NCBI RefSeq assembly: GCF_000473365.1
Contig: NZ_KI421517.1
Location: 2,816,895-2,880,894, forward strand
Direction: 5' to 3'
Length of the DNA stretch: 64,000 bases
Source: Adhaeribacter aquaticus DSM 16391
GTDB lineage: Bacteria > Bacteroidota > Bacteroidia > Cytophagales > Hymenobacteraceae
Both the position numbers and the translations under genes were made by a program. The notes under the pieces were generated by a model. That model ran no database searches. It saw only the letters and a program-made list of their open reading frames with translations, and was not told the DNA's origin. This document shows positions 25,883 through 34,423 of the stretch, in pieces. How positions within the stretch are numbered: position 1 is the stretch's first letter; the number at the start of each line of letters is the position of its first letter.

Positions 25883-27403
25883 TTACTGAGGCTTAACATC
25901 TATCTGCAAAGCACTAATCTGAGCCATTTGTTCTTTCAATAACGGATAGAGCTTTTCAAATATAGCAAAGTTCTGCTTATAGCTAGCATGATTTTCTGGG
26001 CTTGGATAATATTCTTTAGCCGATGAATCAACTAGAATTTCAGGCTGGATGCCGGCTACCTGTAAGGTAAGAAGGGCGGCTCCCCACGCGCCACTTTCAA
26101 TGGTTTCGGACAATACAACCCGTTTATTAAAAACATCGGCCAGCAGCTGTACCCAGAATTCGGAGCGGGCAAAGCCTCCGTTAGCGAATATAACGTCAAT
26201 GGGTCCGGTGGTTTCTTCCAGGGCCTGAGCTACCTGGTACATGCCAAACATAATACCTTCTAATACGGCTCTGAGCATATGCGCTCGGGTATGGGTAATA
26301 CTTAAACCAAAAAATAAACCTCTGGATTGGGCATCCCAGATAGGGGCGCGTTCGCCAAGCAGGTACGGTAAAAATAATAACCCTGCCGCGCCGGCTGGTA
26401 TGGTAGCAGCCTGTTGCAGTAGTAAATCATAGGCATCTACACCCAGGGCTTTAGCTTCTTCCTGTTCTAAATAACCAAAATTATCGCGGAACCAGCGCAA
26501 AATTATACCCCCGTTGCTAACGGCTCCGCCTACTACGTATTGATTAGGTGCTAATATGTAATTGAATAAGCGTTGCTGGTTATCATTAGCGGGTTGGGGA
26601 GCCGTTACCCGAATAGCACCACTGGTGCCAATAGTTAGCGCCGCTAAGCCTGGCTTTACAGCGCCGGTTCCTAAATTAGCCAAGCACCCATCGCTGGCTC
26701 CGGTTACAAATGGAATGGGCTTGGTTATACCTAAATAAGCTGCAATTTCCGGGTTCAAGTTTGTTTCAGCGTGCAGGGTACTAACTGGTTCTGATAATTG
26801 CGTTGCGGAGATGCCTGCTTTAGCCAGGGCTGGTGCATACCAGGTAAAGTTGCGGATGTCGAATAAACCGGTAGCTGAAGCCAGGGAATAATCAATAATA
26901 TACTTCCGGAAGAATTTATAAAAAACGTATTCTTTAATAGAAATAAATTTGTGAGCCTGTTGATGAACATCGGGCTTATGTTCCTGGAACCAGATTAATT
27001 TACATAGCGGTGAAAAAGGGTGTATAGGGGTGCCGGTATGGAGATATATATCTAACCCGAGCGGAGTTTGTTTTAACGCATACGCCTGCTTTTCGCTTCT
27101 ATTATCAGCCCAGATAATGCAGTTGGTTAGCGGTTGTCCCTGGTCGTCTACTGCAATTAAACTATGCATGGCGCAGCTAAATCCAATCCCAACCAAGTCA
27201 TGGCCTTTAAGTTGAGCAATTACCTCCTGAAGCGTAAAAAGAACGGCATTATATACTTCTTCCGGATCTTGTTCGCTAAAGCCAGGTTGTGGATTAAAAA
27301 TCGGGTATTCCTGGTAAGAAGAACAAATAACTTTACCATCCAATGAAAACCCAACTGCTTTGGTACTGGTAGTGCCTAAATCAACGCCAATAACAACCTT
27401 CAT
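25883..27403 (-). CDS. gntK: FGGY-family kinase, probable gluconokinase
   Basis: The 506-residue protein opens with VIGVDLGTTSTKAVGF, the phosphate-binding loop of the FGGY kinases, and has IIWADNRS near residue 92, the FVTGASDGCLANLG block near 235 and the C-terminal FANGGFARSEFW segment near 410. Length and motifs fit the FGGY-type gluconokinase/xylulokinase group. Pairing with a GntP permease argues for gluconate, giving 6-phosphogluconate for the pentose phosphate or Entner-Doudoroff route. Xylulose or another polyol remains possible from motifs alone. Confidence 0.88.
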   Translation of the reverse strand: MKVVIGVDLGTTSTKAVGFSLDGKVICSSYQEYPIFNPQPGFSEQDPEEVYNAVLFTLQEVIAQLKGHDLVGIGFSCAMHSLIAVDDQGQPLTNCIIWADNRSEKQAYALKQTPLGLDIYLHTGTPIHPFSPLCKLIWFQEHKPDVHQQAHKFISIKEYVFYKFFRKYIIDYSLASATGLFDIRNFTWYAPALAKAGISATQLSEPVSTLHAETNLNPEIAAYLGITKPIPFVTGASDGCLANLGTGAVKPGLAALTIGTSGAIRVTAPQPANDNQQRLFNYILAPNQYVVGGAVSNGGIILRWFRDNFGYLEQEEAKALGVDAYDLLLQQAATIPAGAAGLLFLPYLLGERAPIWDAQSRGLFFGLSITHTRAHMLRAVLEGIMFGMYQVAQALEETTGPIDVIFANGGFARSEFWVQLLADVFNKRVVLSETIESGAWGAALLTLQVAGIQPEILVDSSAKEYYPSPENHASYKQNFAIFEKLYPLLKEQMAQISALQIDVKPQ

Positions 27404-27654
27404 ATTTTAAAAATTATAATTCTATATAAAATGGGTAGAAAATTACGGAATTATTCAGGATATAAAATAAGAATAGAAAAATTGAATCTGGCGAAACCCG
27501 GAAATAAAAAAGGCTGGTTTAGGTTAGGAATCAAATTTTATCAGAAATAAGTTTAGCTTTACAATTGTATTAAAATACAATCAGGACCGGTTTGATGTAA
27601 GAATGCTATTGCCTACCTTGATGCCGGTATTACTTCTGATGATGCTTTTAAAAT

Positions 27655-28956
27655 ATGACAAAAAAATCTGTTTCAACTGCTACGGTAGCCAATAAGGCAA
27701 TTGAGGGTACTTACTCCAATAAACCCATTATTATTATTGGAGCCTTATTTTTTATTTTTGGTTTTGTAACCTGGTTAAACTCAGTCTTAATTCCTTACCT
27801 GCAAATAGCTTGTGAGCTTAATAATTTTGAATCGTACTTCGTAGCATTTGCTTTTTACATTGCTTATTTAGTGATGGCTATTCCTTCGGCCTGGGTATTA
27901 AAAAAGACTGGATTTAAGAAAGGAATGTCTGTAGGGTTAGGTGTAATGGCAGTAGGAGCCTTAATTTTTATTCCAGCTGCTTTAACGCGTTTATATGGTT
28001 TGTTTTTACTGGGCTTATTTGTGCAGGGAACAGGATTAGCTATTCTGCAAACAGCCTCTAATCCTTATATTACCATTGTGGGACCCCGGGAGAGTGCTGC
28101 TAAACGCATTAGCATCATGGGTATCTGTAATAAACTGGCCGGGGCCATGGCGCCAATCATTTTGGGAGCAATTACGCTTAAAAATGTAGATTCCCTAGTG
28201 GCCAAGCTAGGTAGTATGGATGCAGCTCAAAAGGCTTCGGAGCTGGATGCGTTGGCTTCACGGGCTATTTTGCCTTATGTTATTATGGTGGTGGTGTTAA
28301 TAATACTGGCTATTTGGGTGTCCTATTCTGGTCTGCCGGAAGTAGACACCGATGAGGAAGATGCGACCGTAGCGGCGGCTAATGCGGGCAAAACCAGTGC
28401 ATTTCAGTTCCCGCATTTAATACTGGGTGTGCTGGCCTTGTTTTTATATGTAGGGGTAGAAGTAATGGCTGGCGATACCATTATTAGTTATGGTAACTCA
28501 CAAGGAATTGCTTTTGATACGGCCAAGTTTTTTACCACTTGTACTTTAGTAGCTATGATTGTGGGATATGTAGTGGGCATTGTAGCTATACCCAAGTACA
28601 TTGCTCAGGAAAAAGCTTTGCGTATTTGTGCAACCTTAGGTGTTGTCTTTTCCTTGATGGCGATATTCTCTACTGGTTTCTCCTCGGTATTATACATTGC
28701 TTTACTTGGCTTAGCCAATTCGCTTATGTGGCCAGCATTGTGGCCATTGGCCATTGCTGACTTGGGAAGATTTACTAAAATTGGGTCTTCCTACATGATT
28801 ATGGCTATTGCCGGCGGAGCATTAATTCCCCTTTTATATGGTCGGTTAGCCGATATCTGGAACCGGCAGGATGCTTATTGGATTATGGTGCCATGTTATT
28901 TATTTATTTTGTATTACGCTACTTACGGTCATAAAATAAGAAGAAGAGCCGCCTGA
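27655..28956 (+). CDS. FucP-family sugar MFS transporter
   Basis: The 433-residue protein has twelve predicted membrane helices and the FucP-family opening FFIFGFVTWLNSVLIPYLQI near residues 31-51. A conserved LQTASNPYITIVGP block follows near 132-146, and a shorter central loop near 225-250 is rich in acidic residues. Homologues import glucose, galactose or fucose with protons. It is divergent from the gluconate kinase/permease pair across 251 bases and ends at a hairpin shared with the SDR gene, suggesting a hexose/hexonate utilisation neighbourhood. The sugar is not determined. Confidence 0.92.
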   Translation: MTKKSVSTATVANKAIEGTYSNKPIIIIGALFFIFGFVTWLNSVLIPYLQIACELNNFESYFVAFAFYIAYLVMAIPSAWVLKKTGFKKGMSVGLGVMAVGALIFIPAALTRLYGLFLLGLFVQGTGLAILQTASNPYITIVGPRESAAKRISIMGICNKLAGAMAPIILGAITLKNVDSLVAKLGSMDAAQKASELDALASRAILPYVIMVVVLIILAIWVSYSGLPEVDTDEEDATVAAANAGKTSAFQFPHLILGVLALFLYVGVEVMAGDTIISYGNSQGIAFDTAKFFTTCTLVAMIVGYVVGIVAIPKYIAQEKALRICATLGVVFSLMAIFSTGFSSVLYIALLGLANSLMWPALWPLAIADLGRFTKIGSSYMIMAIAGGALIPLLYGRLADIWNRQDAYWIMVPCYLFILYYATYGHKIRRRAA

Positions 28957-28978
28957 AAAATACATTTAGGTAAAATAA

Positions 28979-29007
28979 AACAGGCTGGAAAGAAATTTCG
29001 GCCTGTT
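28979..29007. terminator. Bidirectional terminator
   Basis: AACAGGC and GCCTGTT arms, with inner GAAA/TTTC pairing and A- and T-rich flanks, sit between the FucP-type gene and the converging SDR gene. Confidence 0.8.
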
Positions 29008-29056
29008 CTATTTTAAGTGGGTTAGTTCAAAATTAGCAGGTTTGATGCAGACAAAC

Positions 29057-29833
29057 CTAAGCTCCCTGTCCCATATATTGCGATAAACCGCCATCCATAA
29101 AATAACTGGATCCGGTAACATATTCAGAATCTGGTGAAGCCAGGAAAACAGCTAGCTTGGCTATTTCTTCGGGGTAACCCGGGCGCTTCATAGGGATGTT
29201 CTGAGATTTTTCTTCTCTTACTTTTTCATTATTCATGGCTTCCTGGTTCATAGGGGTTAATATCATGCCCGGGGCTATATTATTTACGTTGATGTTATCT
29301 TCTGCCAACTCTAAGGCCAGGGTACGGGTTAGGTTTCGGACTGCACCTTTAGAGGCACAATAATCAGCGGTACCAGCTGAAACTATTTCTTCATGCACGG
29401 AAGTAACATTGATTATTTTTCCTTTTCCGCCTTTTTGTTTGCGGTGGCGGATAAAGCTGCGGCAACAGAAAAAAGTGCCGTATACATTGGTGCGCATTGT
29501 CCGGTCAAATACTTCAGTGTCCATGTCGGCAACATGCATGCCTGAGCCATTAACCGCCGCATTATTAACCAAAATATCAATTTTATCGAACTCCTGAAGA
29601 GCCTGCGCAAATAGCTGTTCAACACTTTGTTCATCGCTAATGTCTACATATAAAACCACTCCTTTGCGGTTGTGATTTTCTACTTCTCTTAAGGTTTCTT
29701 GGGCACCTTCCATATCGCTTCGGTAGCAGATAACCACATCGGCACCTTCCTGGGCAAATGCTATAGCGGTAGCTCTTCCTATTCCTGAATCTGAACCAGT
29801 AATTAAAGCTATTTTTCCGTTTAGTTTTTGCAT
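29057..29833 (-). CDS. Short-chain dehydrogenase, glucose 1-dehydrogenase-like
   Basis: I use the ATG at 29833 (258 residues) rather than one 33 bases upstream, because MQKLNGKIALITGS is the standard family opening. The cofactor loop TGSDSGIG is at residues 12-19, NNAA is near 93, the catalytic serine lies in INVTSVHEE and the YxxxK pair in YCASKGA near 158. The C-terminal SSYFMDGGLSQY is typical of classical SDRs close to glucose 1-dehydrogenase and gluconate 5-dehydrogenase. Context with gluconate and sugar transporters supports a sugar substrate, but SDR specificity cannot be predicted reliably. Confidence 0.9.
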   Translation of the reverse strand: MQKLNGKIALITGSDSGIGRATAIAFAQEGADVVICYRSDMEGAQETLREVENHNRKGVVLYVDISDEQSVEQLFAQALQEFDKIDILVNNAAVNGSGMHVADMDTEVFDRTMRTNVYGTFFCCRSFIRHRKQKGGKGKIINVTSVHEEIVSAGTADYCASKGAVRNLTRTLALELAEDNINVNNIAPGMILTPMNQEAMNNEKVREEKSQNIPMKRPGYPEEIAKLAVFLASPDSEYVTGSSYFMDGGLSQYMGQGA

Positions 29834-30156
29834 AAACTTTGTTTTGGTTTTAGCTATAATCAGCACGAATAGTTAGTCATACTCATTGAATTTGAAGAAG
29901 GTTTAAAACAAGGATTGGATAGAAGCATTGAAGTCATTTGCATGTATACTGACAGAAAGGTTGAGGCTGGTATGCTACAGCTGCAACTACTCAGGTTTAA
30001 ACAGCTGATAGAAGTAGTAATATTATTGGCCCACCAACCGCATAAAATAAATCCAGATTAAGGAATGGTAACTATTGCTAATTACTATCGTTGCTATTCT
30101 TAAGTATAGATATACTAAACTATATAGCTGGAAAGCTTAAAAATATAAATAAAACT
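29834..30156. other. Divergent intergenic region
   Basis: About 320 AT-rich bases between the divergent SDR and M48 genes. It must hold both promoters, but I see no exact TAnnTTTG box with a spaced TTG, no strong hairpin and no small gene. Confidence 0.4.
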
Positions 30157-31635
30157 ATGAAAAGATATTGGTATTCCTGTTTGGCAACATTTGTTATGTT
30201 GTCTTTTAATTCCTGTTCTACTAATCCGGTAACTGGTAAAAAAGAAGTTATTCTGGTTTCTAAAGAACAGGAAAATGCCATGGGGCAGCAATCTGATCCG
30301 GAGATTATAAATTATTTTGGCGTGTACCAAGATGCTAAGCTGCAACAATTCATTAATGAAAAAGGCAAGGCTATGGGAGCTATCTCGCACCGGCCCGAGT
30401 TAAACTATACTTTTAAAGTAGTGGATTCGCCGGTAATAAATGCGTTTGCCGTGCCGGGAGGCTATGTGTATTTTACCCGTGGCATTATGGCACATTTTAA
30501 TAACGAAGCCGAATTTGCCGGAGTTTTAGGACATGAAATTGGCCATGTTACCGCCCGCCATTCGGCGCAGCAGCAAAGTAAGGCTATGCTGGCGCAAATA
30601 GGTATGGTGGTAGGTATGGTGGTGGCACCTGAATTAGGACAATTTGCCCAGGCCGCTCAACAGGGGGTAGGATTACTTTTTCTAAAGTTTGGCCGCGACG
30701 ATGAGCGGGAATCAGATCGTCTGGGTGTAGAATATTCTACCAGGATAGGGTACGATGCTACAGAGATGGCGAAATTTTTTACTACCCTGGAGCGGCAATC
30801 AAGTAAATCAGACGGGGAGAAAGTACCTAATTTTTTATCTACTCACCCGGCACCGGCCGAGCGGTTGGAAACAGTTGGTCAGTATGCTGCTGAATGGAAG
30901 CAAAAAACGGGAGCAACTAATCTTAAAGTAAACCGGGATCAGTATTTACGACTTATTGATGGTATTATATTGGGGGAAGATCCGAAACAAGGCTTTGTGG
31001 AGAATAATGTTTTTTATCATCCTGTTATGAAGTTCCAGTTCCCGATTCCTGCTGGCTGGCAGGTGCAAAATACCCCACAAATGGTGCAAATGGCTCCACA
31101 AGGAGGTAAAGCCATGATGATGATGACGCTGGCCCAGGGAACTAACGTGCAGGCAGCTGCACAACAGATAGCGCAACAATACAGCCTGCAGGTGCGGGAG
31201 TCGAAAGAGGTAAGTGTTAACGGACTACCGGCATTAGCTATGGTGGCCGATCAGCAACCGCAGCAACAAGGACAAGGGCAACAAACGCAGGGACAACAAA
31301 CGGCCTCTGTGCGGGCTTTAATTTATCTAATTCAGTATGGCGGTAATATTTATAATATGATGGGAGTAAGTACCCTGCAGGATTTTAATTCTTACGCCAA
31401 TGTATTTACTGCTTCCATGCAAAATTTCAAACAGTTAACAGATCAGAGTAAGTTAAACCGCCAACCAGAACGGGTAAGAATAAAAACGGTACCGCAAACA
31501 GGAACGCTTTCGCAGGTTTTACGGAGTTTTCAAATGCCAGACAAACGCCTGGAAGAGCTGGCACTTTTAAATGGAATGGCCTTAACTGATCAGGTGACGA
31601 AAGGAAGTTTGATTAAGGTTGTTGATACTCAATAG
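30157..31635 (+). CDS. M48-family zinc metalloprotease lipoprotein with LysM-like tail
   Basis: I choose the ATG at 30157 (492 residues), since MKRYWYSCLATFVMLSFNSC is a lipoprotein signal; an ATG 66 bases upstream would add a non-signal extension. The peptidase M48 domain has LGHEIGHVTARHS with zinc ligands His126 and His130, catalytic Glu127, and probable third ligand Glu185 in DERESDRLG. A central region of unknown fold and a glutamine-rich linker (near 362-380) follow. The last 60 residues (TLSQVLRSFQMPDKRLEELA) resemble a LysM-like module. The protein is probably a periplasmic BepA-like quality-control protease attached to a membrane. Confidence 0.9.
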   Translation: MKRYWYSCLATFVMLSFNSCSTNPVTGKKEVILVSKEQENAMGQQSDPEIINYFGVYQDAKLQQFINEKGKAMGAISHRPELNYTFKVVDSPVINAFAVPGGYVYFTRGIMAHFNNEAEFAGVLGHEIGHVTARHSAQQQSKAMLAQIGMVVGMVVAPELGQFAQAAQQGVGLLFLKFGRDDERESDRLGVEYSTRIGYDATEMAKFFTTLERQSSKSDGEKVPNFLSTHPAPAERLETVGQYAAEWKQKTGATNLKVNRDQYLRLIDGIILGEDPKQGFVENNVFYHPVMKFQFPIPAGWQVQNTPQMVQMAPQGGKAMMMMTLAQGTNVQAAAQQIAQQYSLQVRESKEVSVNGLPALAMVADQQPQQQGQGQQTQGQQTASVRALIYLIQYGGNIYNMMGVSTLQDFNSYANVFTASMQNFKQLTDQSKLNRQPERVRIKTVPQTGTLSQVLRSFQMPDKRLEELALLNGMALTDQVTKGSLIKVVDTQ

Positions 31636-31721
31636 TTTTAATCTTGCTTCTGTAAAAGCAGGGTTATTTTCTTGGGAACAGTGGGGCAATTATAGTTATC
31701 CAAATATTCGTTGATTTTAAT

Positions 31722-31883
31722 TCAAAACAAGCCTTGTAATTTAGCCGCTTGTGTAAAATCAGAGAGGTGCAGCGTATAATCCGCTTCTCCCACCTGATGA
31801 CCTTTTTCGGTATTAAAGCGGGCTTGGTACCCGTATATTTTTAAAGGAGTGTACTTATTATTAACAATAAAGCCGCCAAAGCT
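31722..31883 (-). pseudogene. C-terminal remnant of an unknown protein
   Basis: The frame between stops encodes about 53 residues, including VNNKYTPLKIYGYQARFNTE and GEADYTLHLSDFTQAAKLQG, ending in a stop. Composition looks protein-like, yet there is no start codon and a TAG lies directly upstream, so this is probably the end of a lost gene. I do not recognise the family. It could also be chance. Confidence 0.3.
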
Positions 31884-31908
31884 CTAGCCTCTGGCGGCTT
31901 TATTTTTG
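31867..31908 (+). terminator. Hairpin with T-run
   Basis: Arms ATAAAGCCGCCA (31867-31878) and TGGCGGCTTTAT (31892-31903) are perfect complements, followed by five T. It lies 230 bases after the M48 gene and may be its terminator. Confidence 0.65.
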
Positions 31909-32322
31909 ATATAGTTTAAAACAAAGATATTTTAATGTAGTATTGAGCAGCCCAAAAGTTATGAGCTTCTCATATGCTTAAAGTATGGTTCTACAAGTGG
32001 CTGTTTCTGAAGAACTAATTTCATATAATAAATAAAATCTTTTATTTTACTGTTATATTGTGTCTTATGAGGTAAGAGTAACTAATTGTTAATTACTTTA
32101 TGCCTAACCTAATGTAAGGTCGGATCAGAAGGATAAGAAGTTCTGTAAATTTATTTAAATAGGTTTAAATATCCTTCTGTTGAATTTATACCATAAGATT
32201 ATAGATTTTGAATAGGAATTTTACAGTAGGTTCTTAATCTTGCGCCGAGAATTTTTATGAATACTTCAGCTGTGTTTAGCTCACATTAAGTCTTTCATCA
32301 AACATAATTTAAAAATCCTGCT

Positions 32323-33438
32323 ATGAGTTCACGTCGTGATTTTTTACAAAAAATTTCCCTTTCAGCAATGGCCTTGCCGCTTTTGCCTGTTTCCGATGCT
32401 TTAAATCTGGAAGATATTTACGATAAGCCCTACGATGGTCCGGTATTGCGGGTAGCAATTATGGGATTAGGAAGTTACGGCACCCGGGTAGCCGAAGCCA
32501 TGCAATCCAGCAAAAAAGCCAAACTGGTAGGTGTTATAAGTGGAACACCTTCAAAAGTTAAAGAGTGGCAAACCAAATATAACATTCCGGCTAAGAACAG
32601 TTACAATTACGACAATTTCGATCGTATAAAAAGTAACAAAGATATTGATGCTGTTTATGTGATTACTCCAAATGCTTTGCACCACGACCAGGTAATTCGG
32701 GTTGCTAAAGCCGGTAAGCATGTAATTTGTGAAAAACCTCTGGCTTTAAATGCAAAAGAAGGCCAGGAAATGGTAGATGCCTGTAAACAAGCTAACGTAA
32801 AACTTTTAGTAGGTTACCGGATGCACTTTGAGCCAAAAACGCTGGAAGTTATTCGGATGCGCAATGCTGGCGAGTTCGGTAAAATTTCGTTTTTCCAGGG
32901 TCTGTGTGGCTTCCGGATTGGTGATCCTACACAATGGCGTTTGAATAAAGAGTTAGCTGGTGGTGGGTCTTTGATGGATATTGGTATTTACGCCTTGAAT
33001 GGTTCACGCTATATGGTTGGAGAAGAACCGGTTTGGGTTACTGCCCAGGAAACTAAAACTGATCCGCAGAAATTTAAAGAAGGTGTAGACGAAACCATCA
33101 TGTTCCAGTTAGGTTTTCCAAGCGGGGCGGTAGCTTCTTGTTTATCAACCTATAACATGAATAACCTGGATCGATTCTTTCTGAATGGTGAAAAAGGATA
33201 TGCTGAAATGCAGCCTTCTACTGGTTATGGTCCAATAAAAGGGCGCACCCATAAAGGTGAATTAACGCAGCCACACATGACGCACCAAACCGTACAAATG
33301 GATGAAATGGCTGATATTATATTAAATGGTAAAAAGCCTGTTGTGCCGGTAGATGGCGAAGAAGGTGTGAGAGACCTGAAAGTAATGGATGCTATTTATG
33401 AAGCCGTTAAAACTGGTAATAAAGTAGCTTTAAAATAG
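32323..33438 (+). CDS. Gfo/Idh/MocA oxidoreductase with Tat signal
   Basis: The 371-residue protein starts with a twin-arginine signal (SSRRDFLQKISLSAMALPLL, residues 2-21), so it is exported folded with bound cofactor. The Rossmann domain follows with VAIMGLGSYGTRVAEAM near 45-62 and the EKPLALN motif near 141-147, then the C-terminal alpha/beta domain. The family includes glucose-fructose oxidoreductase, which is likewise Tat-exported and holds NADP tightly. A periplasmic sugar oxidoreductase is the best call; the substrate is unknown. The gene is monocistronic and ends at a strong palindromic terminator. Confidence 0.92.
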   Translation: MSSRRDFLQKISLSAMALPLLPVSDALNLEDIYDKPYDGPVLRVAIMGLGSYGTRVAEAMQSSKKAKLVGVISGTPSKVKEWQTKYNIPAKNSYNYDNFDRIKSNKDIDAVYVITPNALHHDQVIRVAKAGKHVICEKPLALNAKEGQEMVDACKQANVKLLVGYRMHFEPKTLEVIRMRNAGEFGKISFFQGLCGFRIGDPTQWRLNKELAGGGSLMDIGIYALNGSRYMVGEEPVWVTAQETKTDPQKFKEGVDETIMFQLGFPSGAVASCLSTYNMNNLDRFFLNGEKGYAEMQPSTGYGPIKGRTHKGELTQPHMTHQTVQMDEMADIILNGKKPVVPVDGEEGVRDLKVMDAIYEAVKTGNKVALK

Positions 33439-33463
33439 AAAGAATAAATTGGCTTCGGCTATT

Positions 33464-33502
33464 AAATACAAAGGGCCCTCTTTAAGAGGGCCCTTTGTAT
33501 TT
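33464..33502 (+). terminator. Rho-independent terminator
   Basis: An almost continuous palindrome, AAATACAAAGGGCCCTCTT at 33464-33482 with its complement at 33484-33502, follows the Tat-exported oxidoreductase gene and ends in T-rich DNA. Confidence 0.88.
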
Positions 33503-33835
33503 CCGGTTATTTTATAATATATGCTGGCGCCATTGTTTTTTTTAATGGCTGCCTGATGTATGCCTGAATTGCTGAGCCTTTACCTGGGAAGCAATAAATG
33601 AACATATTAGTAGTAAGAAAGGCATTAGGTTTTAAAAGGCAGAGTTGGCAGGTTTTGGTTACTATAGCCTATATATTTTAGATAAGGAATTATAAGTTAA
33701 TAAAAGATAAGCGATAAATCCTCAGGTATAAAACCAAACCTTTTAGTAGATTAATTTTAATCTGCTTGGGGCACGTAAATATGTTTATTTGAAAATATTG
33801 CTTTTAAAACGATATTGCCGGAAAGTAAATAGCAG
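33503..33835. other. Intergenic region upstream of rlmH
   Basis: About 330 AT-rich bases. I see no complete gene, clear promoter box or hairpin beyond the terminator on its left side. Confidence 0.4.
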
Positions 33836-34309
33836 ATGAAAATTAAGCTTATAGCGATAGGTAAAACAGACGAAAAATTTCTGGAAGAGGGCATTGAAAA
33901 ATATCTTAAAAGACTTAAACATTATCATTCTTTTGAATTGATTATTATTCCGGATATAAAGCAGGGAAGCAAATTCATATCTGATAACTTAAAAGAAGCC
34001 GAAGGAAAATTAATTCTGCAAAAAGTTCAGGAAGGGGATTTCGTAATTCTACTGGATGAAAAAGGTAAAACGTTTACTTCTTCAGAATTTGCTGTTTTTC
34101 TGCAGAAGAAGCTTAATACCGTTACTACCAATTTAATCTTTGTTATTGGTGGCGCTTTTGGTTTTTCACCTGCTGTTTACGAACGGGCAAACGAAAAAAT
34201 ATCACTTTCCAAAATGACTTTTTCCCACCAAATGGTAAGGCTGTTTTTTACGGAGCAACTGTACCGGGGATTTACCATTCTTCGTGGTGAAAAATACCAT
34301 CATGAGTAA
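33836..34309 (+). CDS. rlmH: 23S rRNA (pseudouridine1915-N3)-methyltransferase RlmH
   Basis: The 157-residue protein matches RlmH in length and throughout its sequence. It opens with MKIKLIAIGKTDEKFLEEGI, and its C-terminal half contains the SPOUT knot with FVIGGAFGFSPAVYERA and the terminal SHQMVRLFFTEQLYRGFTIL followed by RGEKYHH. RlmH methylates pseudouridine 1915 in helix 69 of 23S rRNA using S-adenosylmethionine. The gene stands alone here, with an amino acid permease gene 114 bases downstream. Confidence 0.97.
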   Translation: MKIKLIAIGKTDEKFLEEGIEKYLKRLKHYHSFELIIIPDIKQGSKFISDNLKEAEGKLILQKVQEGDFVILLDEKGKTFTSSEFAVFLQKKLNTVTTNLIFVIGGAFGFSPAVYERANEKISLSKMTFSHQMVRLFFTEQLYRGFTILRGEKYHHE

Positions 34310-34370
34310 TTATATTTTCTCCTTGGAAACAGGAAGCTGTTTTACTAATGCCTAGGAGCACAAGCAGCAC

Positions 34371-34390
34371 CACCAAGTAATAGCTTGGTG
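34371..34390 (+). terminator. Weak hairpin after rlmH
   Basis: CACCAAG and CTTGGTG arms around a six-base loop, followed by AT-rich DNA without a good T-run. It may be a weak terminator between rlmH and the permease gene. Confidence 0.35.
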
Positions 34391-34423
34391 TAAATAATAT
34401 TTAATAATTATCTATAAACTATA

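Larger units (their letters stand above)
31636..32322. other. Intergenic region with a coding remnant and a hairpin
   Basis: No complete gene is visible in this 690-base stretch. A minus-strand open fragment occupies 31722-31883 and overlaps a GC-rich hairpin at 31867-31908. The remaining part, about 31910-32320, is AT-rich and must contain the promoter of the following oxidoreductase gene. Confidence 0.5.
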
